A stretch of 64,000 bases of DNA, from NCBI GenBank assembly GCA_023525975.1, contig CM042042.1:4533501-4597500 (forward strand), written 5' to 3'. A model generated the notes under the pieces. The model searched no databases. It had not been told where the DNA came from and saw only the letters and a program-made list of their open reading frames with translations. The translations under genes were made by a program, and so were the position numbers. Shown here in pieces: positions 1-10,715 of this stretch. Position 1 is the first letter of the stretch; each line of letters opens with the position of its first letter. Source of the stretch: Smallanthus sonchifolius. Lineage: Eukaryota > Streptophyta > Magnoliopsida > Asterales > Asteraceae.

Positions 1-75
1 CAGAAGTCTGTAGTGTCTAGGTATACAACAATGGTGATGTCTATGAGGGTGAGTTTCATATCAAATTAATTATCA
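1..75 (+). pseudogene. MORN exon-1 fragment (half module)
   Basis: Positions 21-55 read in frame as V-Y-N-N-G-D-V-Y-E-G-E-F, the first MORN repeat of the intact gene at 60.0-60.7 kb, but on the opposite strand. The similarity ends where exon 1 would continue with Y-K-G-K; the sequence runs instead into AT-rich DNA. This is the right half of the head-to-head module seen complete at 13.7, 18.7 and 50.7 kb. No function is expected as protein. Confidence 0.7.
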
Positions 76-195
76 CTACTTCAAAGAGGAGAAGTAGATT
101 ATATGTAAGCTTTCTAATTCTACCTCATTCATTTAGGTGATATAATGATTATTTTGTTTTGAAAGGTGGTGATATAATGATTATAAGAAGTAAAT

Positions 196-476
196 TGTTA
201 CGTACCCTTTCTGTTTCTCTTTAATTAATTACGAGTTAATTGTATTTATGGGTTAGTAATATGTTGAGTCAAATAGTTAGTGGAGTTATGAGGAGGAGTT
301 TCCATGTCAGTAGGTGTTGTTATTTCTCAATTTATTCCTTGTAAGGCTATTTAAGAGTCACTATTATTATTATTATTATATGAATGGAATATGAATTAAT
401 CTAAATTCTCTCTAAAATTCTTCTTGGTTTCTTTCTTTTTTCTTTGGCCAACGATTAAACCGTTGGAACCACATTA
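196..476 (+). repeat. Left LTR of the miniature retrotransposon
   Basis: 281 bp starting TGTTACG and ending CCACATTA, about 95% similar by eye to the right LTR at 1018-1299. It contains a short (ATT)n run that differs between the two LTRs. Confidence 0.88.
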
Positions 477-493
477 CTGGTATCAGAGCGGTC
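477..493 (+). other. Primer binding site, initiator tRNA-Met type
   Basis: TGGTATCAGAGC, one base after the left LTR, is the standard plant retrotransposon PBS complementary to the 3' end of initiator tRNA-Met. It fixes the element orientation as plus. Confidence 0.88.
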
Positions 494-533
494 TTGATCA
501 ACTCCTATAGACACTCAAGAATGGAACGAGTCG

Positions 534-956
534 TTGGATCGAATCAAGTCAATGCTTGTTGAGATGATTGATCTTCTCAAGAACCGACCTCAGTTATCAC
601 CACCCGCTCCGCCACCGCGACAACCCTTCTTAACCACCGCCTATTTCGCACCCACAACTGTCTCAAATCCGAACCCAAAGGTTGTTGTCAACACTTCTGG
701 TTTGAACAAGAAAGCTTCACGTGGGGAACAAAATGTTCTTCTCTTCCATATTGCTAGCCATGAGGATTCCAAGAACATAATGGTCAATCATATTGTTCAA
801 GAATTCCAAAAGGTGACCACCGTAGATGCCATTGCGATAAAAGCAACTGGGACAACGATGAATGGGGTAGCCGGAAACCCCGAATGGCGGCCGTCGTGGC
901 GTTCCGTTATTACCGGTTCAAATGCTACGGGAAGAATCGAGTGGCGACCTCCATGA
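534..956 (+). pseudogene. Internal reading frame of the miniature retrotransposon
   Basis: A 140-codon open frame begins with M-D-R-I-K-S-M-L, has a proline-rich stretch near residues 22-30 and ends in W-R-P-P. The position just after the PBS is where gag normally lies, and the charged N-terminal helix fits a gag start, but no capsid or zinc-knuckle motif is visible. Sequence after the stop (about 975-1010) has the flavour of the end of a polyprotein (…L-E-D-K-V-N…) running into the right LTR. This is probably a leftover after a large internal deletion. The first ATG after the PBS (522) is in another frame and closes quickly. Confidence 0.45.
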
Positions 957-1017
957 TACGTCACCAAGTGTTTTCTGGTTTCACCTCGAGGACAAGGTGA
1001 ACTCGAGCAGGATAGAT

Positions 1018-1299
1018 TGTTACGTACCCTTTATGTTTCTCTTTAATTAATTAGGAGTTAATTGTATTTATGGGTTAGTAATATGTTGAGTCAAATAGTT
1101 AGTGAAGTCATGGGGAGGAGTTTCCATATTAGTAGGGGTAGTTATTTCTTAATTTATTCTTTGTAAGGCTATTTAAGAGTCACTAATATTATTATTATGA
1201 TATGAATGGAATATGAATTAATCTAAATTCTCTCTAAAATTCTTCTTGGCTTCTTTCTTTTTTGCTTTGGCCAACGATTAAACCGTTGGAACCACATCA
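1018..1299 (+). repeat. Right LTR of the miniature retrotransposon
   Basis: 282 bp, starts TGTTACGTACCC and ends ACCACATCA. It is followed by gaaat, the likely right target duplication. Confidence 0.88.
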
Positions 1300-1399
1300 G
1301 AAATCAAAATTATAAGATGTGTTAAAGGTTCGAAATTTAAAATATATTCAAATAAAGTGAATAATTTGAATTTTGGGTTATCGTACGCTATATAGAAGA

Positions 1400-1828
1400 C
1401 TAGTTTAGATCCCGTGTATACACACGGGATGAAAAATATCAATAAATAAAATTTTTAAATGTTTATGTGTTACATGTGTAAAAATGTATCATATACTAAG
1501 GATAGAAAACAAAATTCAAAATATGTAAAAACTAATATATAATTGGGTTTTGAAAATACATTAAATACTATTTAATGTAATTTGATTTTCATTTATTATT
1601 TGATTGAAAATTGAAAATAAAAGTTACGTAATTAGATTTCAAAGTTTTATAACGGATAATTTAAAATAAATATGTTTTAATAGTATAATTAATATTTTCT
1701 TTAAATATATATTATTGTTAAAAGATGGAGGTGCATTTAATAAGAGAGAGAGACGGGAAAAAATGATGAGAATGAATGTGGAGACGACACATGACATGAA
1801 AAAACCTTTATTTATTATATAGTATAGA
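1400..1828 (-). mobile_element. Non-autonomous Helitron
   Basis: Read on the minus strand the element starts TCTATACTATATAATAAA and ends CTAG. Ten or so bases before the CTAG is a strong hairpin with stem ATCCCGTGT/ACACGGGAT. It lies between A and T, as Helitrons do. The paralogous sequence near 14120 (tagaagataagataat) shows what the flank looks like without it. The 5' end matches the large Helitron at 30668, so both belong to one family. At 429 bp it has no coding sequence. Confidence 0.82.
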
Positions 1829-2230
1829 TATAGATAGGTTAGAAACCCTATATATTATACAAGGTGAATAAATGCAGTGTTATATATACTCAGTAATGAA
1901 GATCTAATATTACATAGTTTTTTAATACAAATTTTAGAAACGTTATATAGTTATTTTTTAAAAAAAATTTATAAAAATAATGAAAGAAATGTTCAAATTA
2001 TAAAAATATTTTATGAACAATGCTATTTTTTTTAATTAAAAATATCTTATAAAAATAGTTATAGAAATCATTATTATTAAATAGGAGAGAGAGGTGGGAA
2101 ACAAAAATTATAATTTTTTTATAGAAACTTGTATAAATGATAACTCCACTTTCAACCATATAAATAACTCCACTTTCAAATATGTTGCATTAGTTTTAGG
2201 GTGCATCAAATTCAATTCAAACTAGAAGGG
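1829..2230. other. AT-rich spacer, no gene seen
   Basis: Low-complexity A/T sequence. The last ~80 bases (from about 2130) match the unit at 51450-51540 (aactccactttcaaatatg), a spacer common to the duplicated blocks. Confidence 0.5.
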
Positions 2231-2354
2231 CTAGTGTGCAATTTCAACTAAAAAAGCAATAAAATGAAAATCATAACAAATCTTCAAAAGAAATCCCACC
2301 AAGGTTATCACTAATAGATTTGGTCCGTAACATATCTTATAGTTTGATTTAGTT

Positions 2355-2520
2355 TTTTTTTTCATGAATTCAGTCGATTAGTTGAGAAAGTAGTGGCATG
2401 AATGTGGACGAGAAGGTGAATCGGGCTCTCGACCGTCCTGACTGCTGCCACCCTTGCCGCTGCAATTGTGGTCACTGTTTTCACCTGATCTTTTGGCTTC
2501 TTGAAAAACAACATTCAAAG
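2355..2520 (-). pseudogene. Internally inverted MORN exon-3 fragment, copy 1
   Basis: The right part, read on minus, resembles the start of MORN exon 3 with its acceptor. The left part, read on plus, again resembles the start of the same exon (M-N-V-D-E-K-V-N-R-A-L). Two head-to-head copies of the intron-2/exon-3 junction therefore form an imperfect palindrome. It is more diverged than the copy at 5.9 kb. It cannot encode the normal C-terminus. Confidence 0.65.
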
Positions 2521-2569
2521 ATGAATTTAAACCGTTGTGGCATTTTCATGTCATAAACAGTTTCTAGCC

Positions 2570-2800
2570 TTTGGGGATAGTTAGAGTGATACTCATGACC
2601 ACCTTCATTAAATCACCATTCCGGTAAAACTTCACCAAGAACCCAAACCCACGTCGGTGTATTGAGCCAATTGATCAAACAACTAGTGTGCGTGTATTTG
2701 ATATGTTGGAAAGCAACAAATAACCGAATGGGTATAGTTTCAAATTCTAGGCATACATCAATGGTGATGTTTATGTGATTAAACCATGAAAGTTTTGAAC
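2570..2800. pseudogene. MORN exon-1 fragments, head to head
   Basis: Bases 2600-2700 on the minus strand resemble the exon-1 segment just before the first MORN repeat (caccaagaacccaaa, then gagccaattgatcaaacaac). Bases 2745-2785 on plus resemble the first MORN repeat (catcaatggtgatgttta). Both are degenerate. Confidence 0.6.
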
Positions 2801-3104
2801 CCTATGCATCCATTTTAGCCGACTTTGTGACTCCTATCCATTGTGGTCGTGTGATTAAACCACAATGTCTTTTTTATTTAGTCTACAGACTTCTAAGTCT
2901 TTGAAAACCTGAGGTTACGGGTGTACGGTTTTGATCCTAAGACACACGCTATAACTTATAGCCTATAAGTTAAGTTACTGTTTTCTATATTATAATCGTA
3001 TGAATAATATATCGATTTATGATTTGTATTCATGTATGCTTAGGATGGTATTATGTTTTAAGTCTAATAGTCATTTTGTTAGGGATATGTTATTCGTACA
3101 CCTC

Positions 3105-3400
3105 ATCTGATACTGTGACCTCTTACATACAAGTCATATGTAAGCATATGAGTCATATACGACTCATAAGCAAGACAAGTTTTGCATCAATCATTCATGT
3201 CTCTTTATACGACTCATATGTACACATACGAGTCATGTGCATGGTGTACCCTATACGACTTCATATGTGCCTCATATGACTCATATACACACATACGAGT
3301 CATATATGCCCCATATGACTCATATACACACATACAAGTCATACAAGCCCAATATGACTCATATACACACATACGAGTCGTATGTGTGGTGTCCGAAGAA
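3105..3400. repeat. Minisatellite of palindromic CATACGAGTC units
   Basis: About seven imperfect units of ~35-45 bp built from alternating catacgagtcatat and catatgactcatat, which are close to mutual reverse complements. Shorter arrays with the same units lie at 12440-12660 and 28910-29110. The short frames running through it (T-H-I-H-T-Y-E-S repeats) follow from the tandem structure and are not genes. Confidence 0.75.
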
Positions 3401-3766
3401 ACAAATATTACAAAAATGCTAAATCACAACGTTAGGAGAGAATGTACGAGTCACGTATAGAAGCATTTAATTGTGCAGTAGAATATCTGAAAACTCAAGT
3501 ATTCTACCCTTTTGAATTGTAAATTTTATAGTTAATTTGTAATTTTATAGTTAAGTTGTATTTTTTTATAGTGAATTTGTATTTGTTATTCTTAGATTGT
3601 TATTTTTATACTTACTTTGTAATTTTATTGTTAATTTGTAAAAGACAATTATGTATACATGAGTCATATGGCCATATATGGTCGTATAGTTATATGACTC
3701 ATTTGAAGTTGATATGGGTTCCAACAACGCCTGATTTCAATAAAATTCTATTTTGTTATTCTTAGA
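3400..3766. other. AT-rich spacer with atagttaatttgta repeats
   Basis: Degenerate tandem copies of a 14-18 bp T-rich unit (ttatagttaatttgta) cover 3510-3640. The same array follows the minisatellite at 12785-12955 and 29240-29390. No gene seen. Confidence 0.55.
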
Positions 3767-5350
3767 ATGTATGACTTTCCTTTCTATTTATTTTGTGTAC
3801 TTTAGTACTTTGGTTCCTGTTGCCTTTTATTATAATAAACTTTCCTTTAAATTCTATTTTGACTTTTGGTCAAACAGTTTCACAAAAACACATTTTTTTT
3901 TGTGTTTTCTTCCTGTCGTTCTTGGTTCCAACCACGCCTGATTTCACTTCTACCGCCACTTTTGTAAAAACCATTAATTTGATATGATCTTCTAGTCATA
4001 TTTATCACGTCTCATTTGAAGATATTCAATATTGTTTCCAGTCACAGTTTCAATTTGAAAATCACGTATTCGAATATATTTGAAAACTTAGTATTAGACT
4101 TGTAAACAAATCGAACAGAAAAATATTCTAAATAGAGATTGAGGTTGGTGGTCCAGTAATGGTAGAGTAAAATCCTCTTAAAACATTAAGGTTTGAGGCA
4201 GGAGAGGAACTTAATAGAGGCCAGCCCCCCTGTTTTTTTTATTCAAAATAATTGATTTCGGCTCACTAGATTTATTTAATATTATTTATATTGTTTGCCC
4301 CCTTCTAATCCAGATCAAAAGCACAAATATGTTCCACAAATCCACAACAAAATGGTTTTTTCCCCACTTTTTTCTTATAAGTATTGATTTCGGGCCAATA
4401 GGTTTTTTTCATATTAATTATAATGTTTGGGTCATTCTTAATTCAGACCAAAAACCTAAATCTGTTTCACAAATCCACTTAAAAATTTGGCTTTTTTATG
4501 TGTACTATTTTCAACTCCCAAATTTAATTGTTCAAGTTCCGCCACTAGTTTGAGGAGGTTATGGGTTCAACTCCCAATGACCGCTCAAATTTTCGAGTTA
4601 TTTTCCGGTGAACACGAAACCCAGCAAAACCTCTCTATTTCCCCTAGTAGATTGTACCACTACGTTTCTCCGGTGTCCCTTGTTCTCCCTTCAGCTGCAT
4701 GCCACTATGAAACCCACCAAAAGGTGAAAACGATTTTACGGCATAAATGACAGAAGGGTGAGACCTTCTTATTGTTTGATCAAAGTTTTTAGTGGTGTAG
4801 GTTGCAATAAATTTTGGTTCTTATTTTATGTTTCAAAATTTTGTTCAAAACAAGAATAAGAAGTTTAGTTTTGGTTGAAACTTGAAATGATGTTGTGAAT
4901 TGGTATATTCTACATTTTCAATTATTTTTTATCAAAAAGAAGTTTTTGCCAGGTTTGGTCCGGTCCCAAACATTCTGGATAGGCAAGTTCCGGTTATTAA
5001 TAATATCCTAACATCTCATCAACTAATAAGCAGCTTGAGAGCCGTCTTAGTATTTTTAAAGGTTGGTGCGAAGTCCAGATGCCAAGAAGGGTTCGTTTGA
5101 GGGCTTCGTACGGATGACATCATCCGCTTGCTAGCAGATGGCTTCCTTGGTCCGGATTTGAGTCACTCTTGATGGCCAGGTTTGGTCCGGATGGCCAAGT
5201 CCAAGTCCGAATGACCAATTGTGGTTCGTACTTCCTGTTTACACAAAAAACTGAAAGTAAGTCAAACAGTTGTTGCGATCTTGGGAATTAAAAAGAATAA
5301 ATTGCACTAAAGACGTTTAAAGCTATTTATTTTCGTTTTAATTCCTGATT
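3767..5350. repeat. Segmental duplication D1, copy 1
   Basis: About 1.58 kb closely matching 48684-50264, with small indels. The first part (3767-3960) also matches 20850-21080 and 43410-43600. Bases 4140-4200 (ggtggtccagtaatggtaga) and 4546-4576 (gggttcaactccca) have a tRNA-like look and could be SINE remains. No open frame is conserved at a length that suggests a gene; frames of 66 and 87 codons recur only because the DNA was copied. Confidence 0.8.
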
Positions 5351-5916
5351 AGGCTATTTTGATTTTTTTAGGTGATATTATTGTTATAAGAACTAATTCA
5401 AAATTACAAGATTTAATTTGCTAAAGACTCGTAAGTTCAAATATTATAAGGTAAAGTGATTAATTTGTGTTATCCTAAATTGTATAGAAGATGATAAGAT
5501 AATAACAAGAAAATAATATATAATCTAATCTTTTGGTAAATATTACACCCTAACACTAATGCAACATATTTGAAGAGGAGGAATATTGTATATATGGTTA
5601 ACTTACCATCACTAGTTTTAGGGTGCATTAAACTTCAATTCAAACTAGAAGGGCTAATGTGCAACTTCAATTAAAAAAGCAAATTACATGAAAATCATAC
5701 CAAATCTAAAATCTTTAAAACAAATCCCACCATACCTGCAGGTTATCCCTAATATATTGCTACTGTCACATCTTTTTAATTATCTTGTTATCATGTTAGT
5801 TTTGAAATTGAATTTATCCAAAACTGTATTTACCTCAACATTCGGTTATATAATATTTTGTTGTTGTTATCTTTTCTACTTTAATAACCCAAAACATATC
5901 TAATAGTTTTGATTCA

Positions 5917-6082
5917 GAATTTGTTTTTCATGAATCCAGTCCATTAGCCGAGAAAGCAGTGGCATGAATGTGGTTGAGAAGGTGAATAGGGTTCTCGACC
6001 GCTTTGATTGCTGCCTTGTTAGCCGCTGCAATTGTGATCACTGTTCTCGGCTAATCGTCTGGCTTCCTGAAAAACAACATTC
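5917..6082 (-). pseudogene. Internally inverted MORN exon-3 fragment, copy 2
   Basis: On the minus strand 6082-6000 reads like the intron-2 acceptor (gttgtttttcag) followed by E-A-R-R-L-A-E. On the plus strand 5917-5991 reads the same junction again in degenerate form (ttgtttttcatgaatcca, then M-N-V-V-E-K-V-N-R). The two ~48 bp arms face each other around a ~70 bp loop holding the alanine-rich part of the exon. In-frame stops rule out a protein. The transcript could fold as a hairpin. Confidence 0.7.
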
Positions 6083-6149
6083 AAAGATGAATTTAAAGTC
6101 GTTGTGGCATTTTCATGTTACAAATATTTTCTAGCCTTTGTGTATAGTT

Positions 6150-6415
6150 GAAGTGATTATTATGATCACCTTCATTATATCACCGATGTAGCAAACCTTC
6201 ACCAAGAACCCAAACCCACGTCGATTTATTGAGCCAATTTACCAAACAACTAGTGTGTGTGTGTGTATTTAATATGTAGGAAATCAACAAATAACCGAAT
6301 GGGTATAGTTTTTTTTGCCTCTAGGCAAGGCATACATCAATGGTGATGTTTACGAGCATAGGTTTCATATCAAAATTTGCCAAACAATCAAATGACTGAT
6401 TTTTTTTATCATCAC
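6150..6415. pseudogene. MORN exon-1 fragments, head to head
   Basis: Minus-strand 6260-6170 matches the segment before the first MORN repeat (accttcaccaagaaccca and gagccaatttaccaaacaac). Plus-strand 6328-6375 matches the MORN repeat itself (catcaatggtgatgtttacg). Together with the neighbouring exon-3 piece this is a decayed MORN paralogue lacking exon 2. A short (GT)n run lies at 6251-6264. Confidence 0.65.
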
Positions 6416-6627
6416 TACTTCAAAGAGCATATTCAAATAATATTTCTCAAATCCCGATTCTCTAAATAAACCATGAAAGTTATGAATCCTATAATTTAGC
6501 CGACTTTGTTAATCCTATTCATTGTGTTCTTATGATTAAACCATAGTGTTTTTTTTTCTTTAGTCAGCTAACTTCTAAGGCTTTGGAAGTCCGAGGTTAC
6601 AGAAATCCCTTAGAGTATGAGCTCTAT

Positions 6628-6970
6628 TTTGGAGTGTTCAATCGAAATCGAATCGAATTATTCGAATTTGGAATTTTTAAATCTGAATTCGAATTTGATT
6701 AAGAAATTTGAATAAGCTTATTTGAATTCGAATCCATTCGAATAAACTTGAATCCGAAAAATAAAAATTACAAATTTCAAATATTAGAATCGAATTCGGG
6801 TTCCAGATATTAAATTCGAAATCGATTCGAATTCGAAATCCTTATTCGAATTGAATTTGTATTCAAATCGAATAAACAAAAACATATATTAGAAATCACA
6901 TTTTTTATTAGAATTCCGTTTGAATTGAATTTTTAATTATTCGAGTTCGATTTAAATAATAAACACCCAT
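6628..6970. mobile_element. hAT-type MITE, copy A
   Basis: 343 bp of repeated attcgaatt motifs between ends that carry the hAT-like ggagtgttcaat and aataaacaccc. It is flanked by agctctat and agctctgt, an 8 bp target duplication with one mismatch. The interior is made almost entirely of palindromic AATTCGAATT-type words and codes for nothing. The second copy of the duplication carries it at 56609-56946, and a partial relative is at 52270-52476. Confidence 0.68.
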
Positions 6971-7223
6971 AGCTCTGTTAAGAGGCGTTTGGTTTTTATC
7001 CTAAGAAGACACACGCTATAAATTATAGCCTATAAGTAATGTAACAGTTTTCTATTACGACCGTATGAATGATTGATTAGTTTATGATTTGTATTCATGC
7101 ATGCTTTCGGTGGTATTATGTTTTATATCTAATAGTCATTCCATTATTGATAAATTTAATGGCTAAGATCCTTCTTAGGCTAGTTAGGCAAAATCCATTT
7201 CTTAGGGGATCCTCTCTTATATA

Positions 7224-7754
7224 TAGGGATAGCAATGGGTCAGGTTTGGGACGAGTTTAGGTAATCCCAACCCCATACTTGATTATAAAAGTTTGTCCCA
7301 TACCCGGCCCAAAACCCGTCAGGGTTCTATCGGGTATTTACCCGTCAGGTATCGGGTATGCATGTGGATTTCGGGTAAACCCTTTACTTTGTAAAAAATA
7401 CCCGTTGGGTATACTCAACCCAAAACCCGTCAGGTATTTACCAGGTATATATAAAAAATGTAATTAAAATAAAAAAGAAAGAAAGAAAATCATGTCGGGG
7501 ATATACATATAAAATAAATACCTTATATATACTTAAAATAAATACGGTATAGATACTTCAAATCAATAAAAAAAAGTATGTCGGGTTTATAATCGGGTAA
7601 ACGGGCATATATGTTATCGGGTAATCAGGGCGGGTAAACGGGTATATCACCATATCCCAAACCCGCGAAAATTTTCAAAAGTAATCCCATACCCGATTAC
7701 CCAACCCCATACATGTCCCGAATGTTTCATGTTTTGGTTTCACTGCCATGCCTA
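7224..7754. mobile_element. hAT-type MITE of the TAGGGATAGC family, copy A
   Basis: Ends are TAGGGATAGCAATGGG on the left and, in reverse complement, TAGGCATGGCAGTG on the right. Flanks cttatata and ctcatata form an 8 bp target duplication (perfect in copy B). The interior is rich in cgggtaaacgggtat and its complement. It is non-autonomous. Frames of up to 62 codons through the repeats are artefacts. Confidence 0.82.
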
Positions 7755-8025
7755 CTCATATATGTGATTTATATGATCATCAACCCCTAAAGTTTATAAA
7801 CAGTGGGTTACGCATGCCTAAAATAGTCACATTTATAACAATATTTACATTTACGAGGAAATGACAACAAAGAAAAGGTAACATGATTCTCAGGACCTTA
7901 AAAAACCGAACGGCTCATTGTGGTTAGAAACAGAATGCATTCCCATTTGCTCATTGTGGTTCCAAGCAGGTCAACAACACTCCTGCCACCTTTGACCAAA
8001 AATCACTAAAAAACTAACAAACGGT

Positions 8026-10219
8026 TCATACAATGACCAGAGTTGGATCATCATAGTAATGCACACGGCTCTGGACCGCCTTAACGGCCGCCACCCTTGC
8101 TGCATTTGCCGCCCTGTTAGCAGCGGCCATTGCCCTACTCAGCTTCTCATCCACATTCATTGAAGCCAATGCTTTGTCGGCTAATCGTCTGGCTTCCTAA
8201 AAACCAACAATAAAAGATGATTTTAAAACCTGTTATTGTCATATAAAAGAGGGGTGTTTGGCATTGCATTTTTAAGGTGATTATCTGATTATGGTGTTTT
8301 CATGTCACAGATACTTCTAGCTTTTGGGTATAATGTGGATTGATGATAAGAACAACAACGCCAAGCACGCCCATTCAATTTAGGAAGGATGATAAGATAT
8401 ATATGAAATTACCTTAACCGCTTTAAGAACTTTGGCATGAGAAATCGACATAGGATAATGTGGATTGATGCTAAGAGCACCATCTTCCCAGTGACCCGAT
8501 TGAGTGTCGCCATTTCTAAATGTATACAAACCGAACCCTTGTCTTTTTCCTTCATGCCAACTACCCTCGTACCTTTGTCCATTTGTGAAGTTGTATACAC
8601 CAAAACCATGCATTTTATCGGCAAAATATTCGCCAGCATACATGTCACCATTTCTGCATCACCATGTCACACATAAGCTCCAATCTCATAATATTTTCAT
8701 TTCATAGAGAAATAAATAAAATTACAAAAGGTTTAGATTATAAAACTTGAAACACAATCAAACTCATGTACCTAGATGCTAAAATTAAACACTTTACAAA
8801 TCTTGGTGAAGAATACTTGAACCATCATAGTTGGTATCTTGATTCAGAATGTTCTTTTTGTGTAATAATAACATTGTTTGTGGACAAATTATGAGAAAGA
8901 AATTGCCGAAAAAAAAATTGTTCTTGACGCTTTTGCACATATATGTATGCTGTTACATATTATTATATCACAACTGTGTGAAAAGAATCACTTCTTTTAG
9001 GAATCTAATATTTTCACAAGATCAACCAACAATTCCTTGTAACTTTTCATAAGGTGAACTAACATTTCTTTATATCTTTTCATTAAGATCAACTAACACT
9101 TCTTTATATCTTTTCATTAAGATCAACTAACACTTCTTTATATCTTTTCATTAAGATCAACTAACACTTCTTTATATCTTTTCATAAGAACTATGAAATG
9201 GAATTTTTAAAAGGCTTAAGAAAATAGAATCACTAAAGTTTGTAACATCAAGCGAACTGGAACAAAGTGCAAAAACATAGATGCAAAGACCAACACAATA
9301 CTTTGACACCGTTGTTCAAATTGCTTATCTATAGAAAATTTAAGCACTTCGGTCGCATTTTAGCAGGAACCATGGCTTGTTACTTTGTTTGTAATGAAAT
9401 GTGCAAAAAAGATAAACCTCACAATCTTGTCTAGACCGAAAAAATTAGGTGGTGTGCCTAAGCCCAAATCCACTCATACCATTTACATGATGCTTCACAA
9501 TACAAGAATGATAAATAACCGAAACCATATATTTACAATCGCGAATTAAAACTGCTTATTTGCTTATTGTGTTTTAATACAACAGGTAAGCCGGATTATC
9601 TGCTTAATTGAAGGCTTAATATGATTCTGCATTGTGTTTTGTTACACCTAACCATCTGAGTGTGCTTATCTGAAAAAACCATAAGCAGTTTTAACAAGCA
9701 ATCCCAATGAACATTGAACTTGAAGTTACTATGAACACACATCAAATAAGACTAAAATTTACCTGAAATGGTAATGGCCAAGCCCATGTTTCAGACCACC
9801 TTTGAACTCCCTAAAATACCTGCTGCCATCTTCACAAGTATGAACCCCATACCCAGGACACTGACCCTTCATCCATCCTCCTGCATACATATCCCCAACA
9901 TAAGATCTATAAACACCAAATCCATGCCTCAATCCTTGCCTATACTGACCCCTATACCTGCTTCCTTTAGCCCAGGTTTCCACCCCATAACCATCATACT
10001 TTTGATCAACCCAATCACCTTCATACCTCCCATTCATGTTATGATAGTAGACCCCACTCCCAGAACACTTTCCTTAATAAAATTCTCCCTCATAGACATC
10101 ACCATTATTATAAACCTTCACCAAGAACCCAGAAACTGTGCTTTCCTCATGCCGTTTCATTGAGCAAATTGACCAAACAACTGGTGTGCATGTTTTAGAT
10201 GTATTGAAAAACCTCAAAA
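8026..10219 (-). pseudogene. Truncated MORN-repeat pseudogene
   Basis: This copy retains exon 3 (8196-8026), exon 2 (8653-8413) and the 3' part of exon 1 (10219-9763) with the same splice sites as the intact gene at 58.3-60.7 kb. Exons 2 and 3 are nearly unchanged. Exon 1 is cut off at 10219, so the start codon and both membrane segments are missing. A nonsense codon (TAA, from plus positions 10073-10075) replaces the lysine of E-F-Y-K-G-K in the first MORN repeat. A reading frame restarting at the methionine of M-N-G-R-Y-E-G-D-W would give only later MORN repeats. There is no sign of a new promoter. It is called a pseudogene, probably from an incomplete duplication. Confidence 0.85.
9052..9190. 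repeat. Minisatellite, ~34 bp unit, four copies
   Basis: Four near-identical copies of a unit containing agatcaactaacacttc and tttatatcttttcatt, inside MORN intron 1 of the pseudogene. The intact gene has three copies at 59318-59425, the first of them altered, so the array changed after the duplication. Confidence 0.85.
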
Positions 10220-10625
10220 AATTAAAATAATCTCTTTGTCACCAACCAAAAGGGTGTTTTCAATGAGTGAAACGATACAGGAACTCGAAAACAGAGAATA
10301 TCAACATACTTTTGATTTATTGGCATTTTGGTCGAACCAGACAATGATCTTGAACACAGTTCTTGGCCTTTCTCCGAAATCTTTGATAGATATGTTAATG
10401 GATTCAAGTGTAACAAAATGTAAACAACAAAGAATCCAGATAGCGCATGGAAACATGATCTGTTATTAAAATGTCTGTGATCGTAAATTTGCACATTAAT
10501 TATTCATTAAAATGTTTAACATAGCAGAAAACAGTGTTACCAACAATACCTGGTTTGATGGTTGAGATGGACACTTTTGTGGGTCTTGGACAGCTGCTTA
10601 GAAGACAACACTTTTTAGACATTGA
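10220..10625. other. Conserved unidentified fragment U, copy 1
   Basis: About 400 bp shared with 27335-27660. On the minus strand 10445-10305 keeps an open stretch around S-I-K-D-F-G-E-R-P-R-T-V-F-K and I-I-V-W-F-D-Q-N-A, ending near a GT that could be a donor. It resembles a captured exon. The family is not recognised. It begins exactly where MORN exon 1 is cut off. Confidence 0.4.
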
Positions 10626-10715
10626 ATTCAATAAACATTTAGTTGAGCCTAAAACAGTTTGCATTTACAACCATATTTACATATGTAATGTGATATAGGG
10701 GGATATATTTGTCAT

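Larger units (their letters stand above)
196..1299 (+). mobile_element. Miniature LTR retrotransposon (TRIM-like)
   Basis: Two directly repeated ~281 bp LTRs flank a ~540 bp interior. Both LTRs start TGTTACGTACCC; the left ends ACATTA and the right ends ACATCA. A primer binding site follows the left LTR directly. Flanks are taaat on the left and gaaat on the right, a 5 bp target duplication with one mismatch. The paralogous block at 11605-11625 shows the uninterrupted site (agtaaatcaaaattat). There is no protease, reverse transcriptase or integrase, so it would depend on enzymes supplied by other elements. Confidence 0.88.
5371..10219. repeat. Segmental duplication D2, copy 1
   Basis: Near-identical to 55350-60490. 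It carries the palindromic exon-3 fragment, two hAT elements and a truncated copy of the MORN gene. Copy 2 has an extra ~300 bp at 57057-57358, one unit fewer in the minisatellite near 59.3 kb, and the intact 5' half of MORN exon 1. Similarity stops at 10219, inside exon 1. Confidence 0.88.

Noticed and set aside
3019..3460. Frames of 61-92 codons with T-H-I-H-T-Y-E-S repeats
   Set aside because: Products of the minisatellite; the same occurs at 12489 and 28944.
8437..8707. Plus-strand frames of 67-79 codons, repeated at 58711-58981
   Set aside because: Antisense shadows of MORN exon 2, copied with the block.
9768..10163. 131-codon plus-strand frame, with a partner at 60111-60434
   Set aside because: Antisense shadow of MORN exon 1; open only because of the repeated codon pattern of the MORN repeats.
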